A stretch of DNA of 64,000 nucleotides from Dysgonomonas sp. 216. GTDB lineage: Bacteria > Bacteroidota > Bacteroidia > Bacteroidales > Dysgonomonadaceae. The stretch is from NCBI RefSeq assembly GCF_010501065.1, contig NZ_QVMM01000001.1, forward strand, positions 218,943-282,942, read 5' to 3'. The notes under the pieces were generated by a model. It worked only from the letters and a program-made list of their open reading frames with translations, had not been told where the DNA came from and ran no database searches. The position numbers and the translations under genes are program-made. Positions 61,419 to 64,000 of this stretch are shown piece after piece; position 1 is the stretch's first letter; every line of letters begins with the position of its first letter.

Positions 61419-62513
61419 ATGAAAAAGAGTCTATTATTAGGTATCTTATGCCTTTTCGGCTTAAGTTTATGCACCGCACAAAACAAACACAAAGAAAAGA
61501 GAACTGTAAAACTTCTCTTTGTGGGAGATGCCATGCAGCACAAATCGCAAATAGATGGTGCACGCACAAAAGCAGGATACGATTATTCGAAATATTTCAA
61601 ACATATTAAATCACAAGTAGACTCTGCCGACATTGCCATTGTAAATCTCGAAGTAACATTGGCCGGAAAACCATATACAGGCTACCCAAGTTTCAGCGCA
61701 CCCGATGAATTTGCCGTTGAATTAAAAAATACGGGGTTCGACGTATTCCTTACTGCGAACAACCATATTCTGGACAAACGAAAACGAGGGTTGGAAAGAA
61801 CGAACAAAGTTCTCGACACACTGCAGGTAAAACATCTGGGAAGCTACATCGATGCAAAGCACCGAAGCCTGAGATACCCTTTGATGCTGATTAAAAATGG
61901 CATTCGCATAGCCTTGCTCAACTACACTTACGGCACTAACGACATTGAAGTGGAAGCGCCCAACATTGTAAATTACATAGATAAAAAACAAATAAAAGAC
62001 GATATAGACTCGGCAAAGGCTATGAACCCCGATATTATAATAGCAAATATGCATTGGGGATACGAATACAAACTGAAACCGCATAAAGAGCAGACAACAA
62101 TGGCCGACTGGCTTATCGGTAATGGTGTAAATCTGGTAATAGGTAGCCATCCGCATGTGGTGCAGCCTATTGATATACGCAAAGAAAACGACTCGATAAA
62201 ACAAGTTGTAGTATATTCGCTCGGCAATTTCATATCGGGAATGAAGGCCGAAAATACCGACGGAGGAATGATGGTAAATATAAATATCAGTAAAGTAGAC
62301 AATAAACCCGTTACCATCGACACTTGCCATTACTCGCTGGTATGGGTGTATAAACCTGAGGTTAACGAAAAACAACAATTTCAGCTTCTCCCTGTAAATA
62401 AATACGAGCACGAAAGCCACATAGAAGAAATCGGGCAGGAAGCTTACGATAAGATGATGAAATTTGCACGCACCGCCCGTACAACAATCGAATCGATGTG
62501 GGAGCAAAACTAA
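61419..62513 (+). CDS. CapA family (poly-gamma-glutamate capsule-type) protein
   Basis: The 364-residue protein has a signal peptide (to about residue 20) and a CapA/PGA_cap metallophosphoesterase-like domain. Motifs are LLFVGDAMQHKSQ (near 32), VNLEVTL, LTANNHILDKRKRG, IANMHWGYEY, GSHPHVVQPI and YSLGNFISG. Histidines and aspartates suit metal binding. Related proteins act on surface polymers or are secreted phosphoesterases; the polymer here is unknown, as no capB or capC is present. Confidence 0.9.
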   Translation: MKKSLLLGILCLFGLSLCTAQNKHKEKRTVKLLFVGDAMQHKSQIDGARTKAGYDYSKYFKHIKSQVDSADIAIVNLEVTLAGKPYTGYPSFSAPDEFAVELKNTGFDVFLTANNHILDKRKRGLERTNKVLDTLQVKHLGSYIDAKHRSLRYPLMLIKNGIRIALLNYTYGTNDIEVEAPNIVNYIDKKQIKDDIDSAKAMNPDIIIANMHWGYEYKLKPHKEQTTMADWLIGNGVNLVIGSHPHVVQPIDIRKENDSIKQVVVYSLGNFISGMKAENTDGGMMVNINISKVDNKPVTIDTCHYSLVWVYKPEVNEKQQFQLLPVNKYEHESHIEEIGQEAYDKMMKFARTARTTIESMWEQN

Positions 62514-62583
62514 ACAAACTAAAGCCCAATACAGTTTACATTATAGCAGTTCGGATAAAAAATAACGTAAAACTATAACAAAG

Positions 62584-63537
62584 ATGAAAGAACTATCATA
62601 TAGCGAAGACATCTTAAGATATGGCTTTGAGCAGTATACTATAAATTTAAAAGACGACTACGAAGGGCATGCCGTAGCAACGCTGATACGGCGAAACACC
62701 TCGTCATACCAAGGAAAAGCCATATTGTACATACATGGCTTTAACGATTACTTTTTCCAACAGGAAACAGCAATAGCCTTCAACAATAAAGGTTATAACT
62801 TTTATGCCCTCGACCTTCGAAAATACGGGCGTTCGCTCCTACCCCATCAAAAAATGAACGATATAAGAAACCTGCGAAGCTATTACGAGGAGATAGCAAA
62901 AGCTTTAGATATAATACACAGCGAAGACAACAAAGAAGTTATATTATTCGGGCATTCTACCGGAGGGTTAATACTTACGCTGTTTGCCAAAGAACACCCC
63001 GATTCGCCACTATTCGACGGGGTAATGCTAAACAGCCCGTTCTTCGACTTCAACAAAAAACCGATAATCAAGAGACTTATCCCCATTTTCTCGGCATTGG
63101 GCAAATTATTCCCCGGCATTAAAATAAACGGGGGTTTCAGCAAGGAATATGGGATGAACCTGCATAAAGAGTATTCGGGCGAATGGAACTATAATCTGGA
63201 ATGGAAACCAAACACTGCACCCAGAATAAATTTAGGATGGCTGCGGGCAATTTACAGGGCACAGCAATTATTACAAAAACAATTTACAATTACGCATCCT
63301 GTCCTTATTCTGCATTCGAGCCAAAGTACGAACAATTATACCGATAAGGAGCAAATGCAAACAATGGACAGCATTCTTAACGTGAGAGACATAGCACGTA
63401 TGGCAAATAAGATAAATGGCAATGTAGAAGTTACAGCCATAGAGGGAGGTATACACGACTTAGTACTGTCGAAAAAGAATATAAGAGAGCAGGTATACGA
63501 CACAATATTCACATGGTTGAAAAAGCAGAATCTATGA
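62584..63537 (+). CDS. Alpha/beta hydrolase (lysophospholipase/monoglyceride lipase-like)
   Basis: This 317-residue cytoplasmic serine hydrolase has a serine lipase nucleophile elbow GHSTGG near residue 123. An oxyanion-region ILYIHGFNDYFFQ lies near residue 49, and a C-terminal His in EGGIHDLVLS near residue 297. No signal peptide is seen. The monoglyceride-lipase/PldB-like family is the nearest group; substrate is unknown. It is 70 bases downstream of the CapA gene, possibly co-transcribed. Confidence 0.9.
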   Translation: MKELSYSEDILRYGFEQYTINLKDDYEGHAVATLIRRNTSSYQGKAILYIHGFNDYFFQQETAIAFNNKGYNFYALDLRKYGRSLLPHQKMNDIRNLRSYYEEIAKALDIIHSEDNKEVILFGHSTGGLILTLFAKEHPDSPLFDGVMLNSPFFDFNKKPIIKRLIPIFSALGKLFPGIKINGGFSKEYGMNLHKEYSGEWNYNLEWKPNTAPRINLGWLRAIYRAQQLLQKQFTITHPVLILHSSQSTNNYTDKEQMQTMDSILNVRDIARMANKINGNVEVTAIEGGIHDLVLSKKNIREQVYDTIFTWLKKQNL

Positions 63538-63661
63538 TTTTATAAATTACCTGTTTCTGAAAGCCTTAAGCTTTTCATTTCTTATTAATACAGTGCTACA
63601 TCCAAAGAAAACTCGAGGGTTTTATCTATAAGTAAAAACTAATATTTAAAACTTTTGAATT

Positions 63662-64000
63662 ATGGCAAAGTACACCCCCGAAACAGTAGAAAAAATTTGC
63701 ATCCTTATCTCCGAAGATTACCTGTCGATTGCTAACGTGTGCGATGCAGCAGAAATAAGCCGCGAAACGTTTTACGAATGGAAGAAAAACAAACCCGAAT
63801 TTGCTCAGGCTGTTGAAGAAGCAATCGAAGAGCGTCAGGAACGCTTGTACCGACTAGCCCGAAATGCCATGCGTCGAAAAATGGAAGGCTATACCCAGAA
63901 AATAGTGAAAAAGAAATACATCCCTTCCCCACTCGACCCCGAAGAGATGGAACTGAAAGAAATAATTGTAACCGAAAAACACTGCGAACCAAAAGCTTCG
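63662..64000 (+). CDS. Phage terminase small subunit-like / helix-turn-helix protein (partial)
   Basis: The frame opens at ATG 63662 and runs past the window end (113 visible residues). Residues 20-45 look like a helix-turn-helix (SIANVCDAAEISRETFYEWKK), followed by KPEFAQAVEEAIEERQERLY, a pattern I associate with phage small-terminase and Tnp-type HTH proteins. This may mark the edge of a prophage or other mobile element. No integrase or att site is visible on this side. Confidence 0.6.
   Translation, partial: MAKYTPETVEKICILISEDYLSIANVCDAAEISRETFYEWKKNKPEFAQAVEEAIEERQERLYRLARNAMRRKMEGYTQKIVKKKYIPSPLDPEEMELKEIIVTEKHCEPKAS

Overview
The window looks like chromosomal DNA of a Bacteroidales bacterium, plausibly near Dysgonomonas or Proteiniphilum; the genus is inference only. 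The DNA is AT-rich and TAnnTTTG-type -7 promoter boxes recur. Other phylum-level signs are DUF4369 lipoproteins, type IX secretion (T9SS) C-terminal domains, a serine palmitoyltransferase for sphingolipids, an Rnf complex headed by rseC, and NamZ. No rRNA, tRNA, CRISPR array or complete mobile element was seen. The right edge enters a possible prophage gene.

Layout. 1-7.1 kb: truncated mnmE (-), a thioredoxin-fold lipoprotein, comM, and a DUF4254-GT9-GT4 glycosyltransferase set. 7.1-10.1 kb: an HD-domain protein, the muramidase namZ and a zinc-ribbon membrane protein. 10.2-16.0 kb: rseC-rnfBCDGEA. 16.1-21.3 kb: gcvP, a metallo-beta-lactamase hydrolase, rsmG and a DUF3298 lipoprotein, all leftward. 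21.5-29.5 kb: a second thioredoxin-fold lipoprotein, spt, a LuxR/hemerythrin pair, and small housekeeping genes. 29.6-35.8 kb: two T9SS cargo proteins, radA and aroK. 36.0-44.3 kb: a leftward polysaccharide locus with an ABC exporter (Wzm/Wzt type), four GT2 enzymes, a DUF5672 protein, a methyltransferase and a phosphoribosyltransferase-HAD fusion. 44.4-52.1 kb: a tiny acidic lipoprotein, an acyl-CoA ligase, mtaB, an LpxL-like acyltransferase, a GT2, a GH3-fold enzyme and a Crp/Fnr regulator. 52.3-63.5 kb: tig, clpP, clpX, recQ, coaD, an S41 protease, an rRNA/tRNA methyltransferase, a CapA protein and an alpha/beta hydrolase.

Main discoveries. (1) The periplasmic C-terminus of RnfG carries four copies of an exact 14-residue repeat. 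Each copy contains a consensus ApbE flavinylation motif, Dxx(S)GAT, in addition to the normal site at residues 166-172. This would be a multi-flavin tail on an ion-pumping redox complex. (2) A 75-79 bp dispersed element occurs three times, with conserved ends and a non-conserved core of constant 37-38 bp. Two copies bracket rnfDGEA. (3) A 123 bp MITE-like inverted-repeat element carries the apparent clpP promoter. (4) A phosphoribosyltransferase-HAD fusion sits in the exporter locus. (5) A LuxR regulator whose receiver has lost its phospho-acceptor Asp is translationally coupled to a RIC-type di-iron protein.

Functionally the window joins envelope building (LPS/O-polysaccharide, sphingolipid, lipoproteins, T9SS cargo), membrane energy conversion (Rnf) and core proteostasis and DNA repair.
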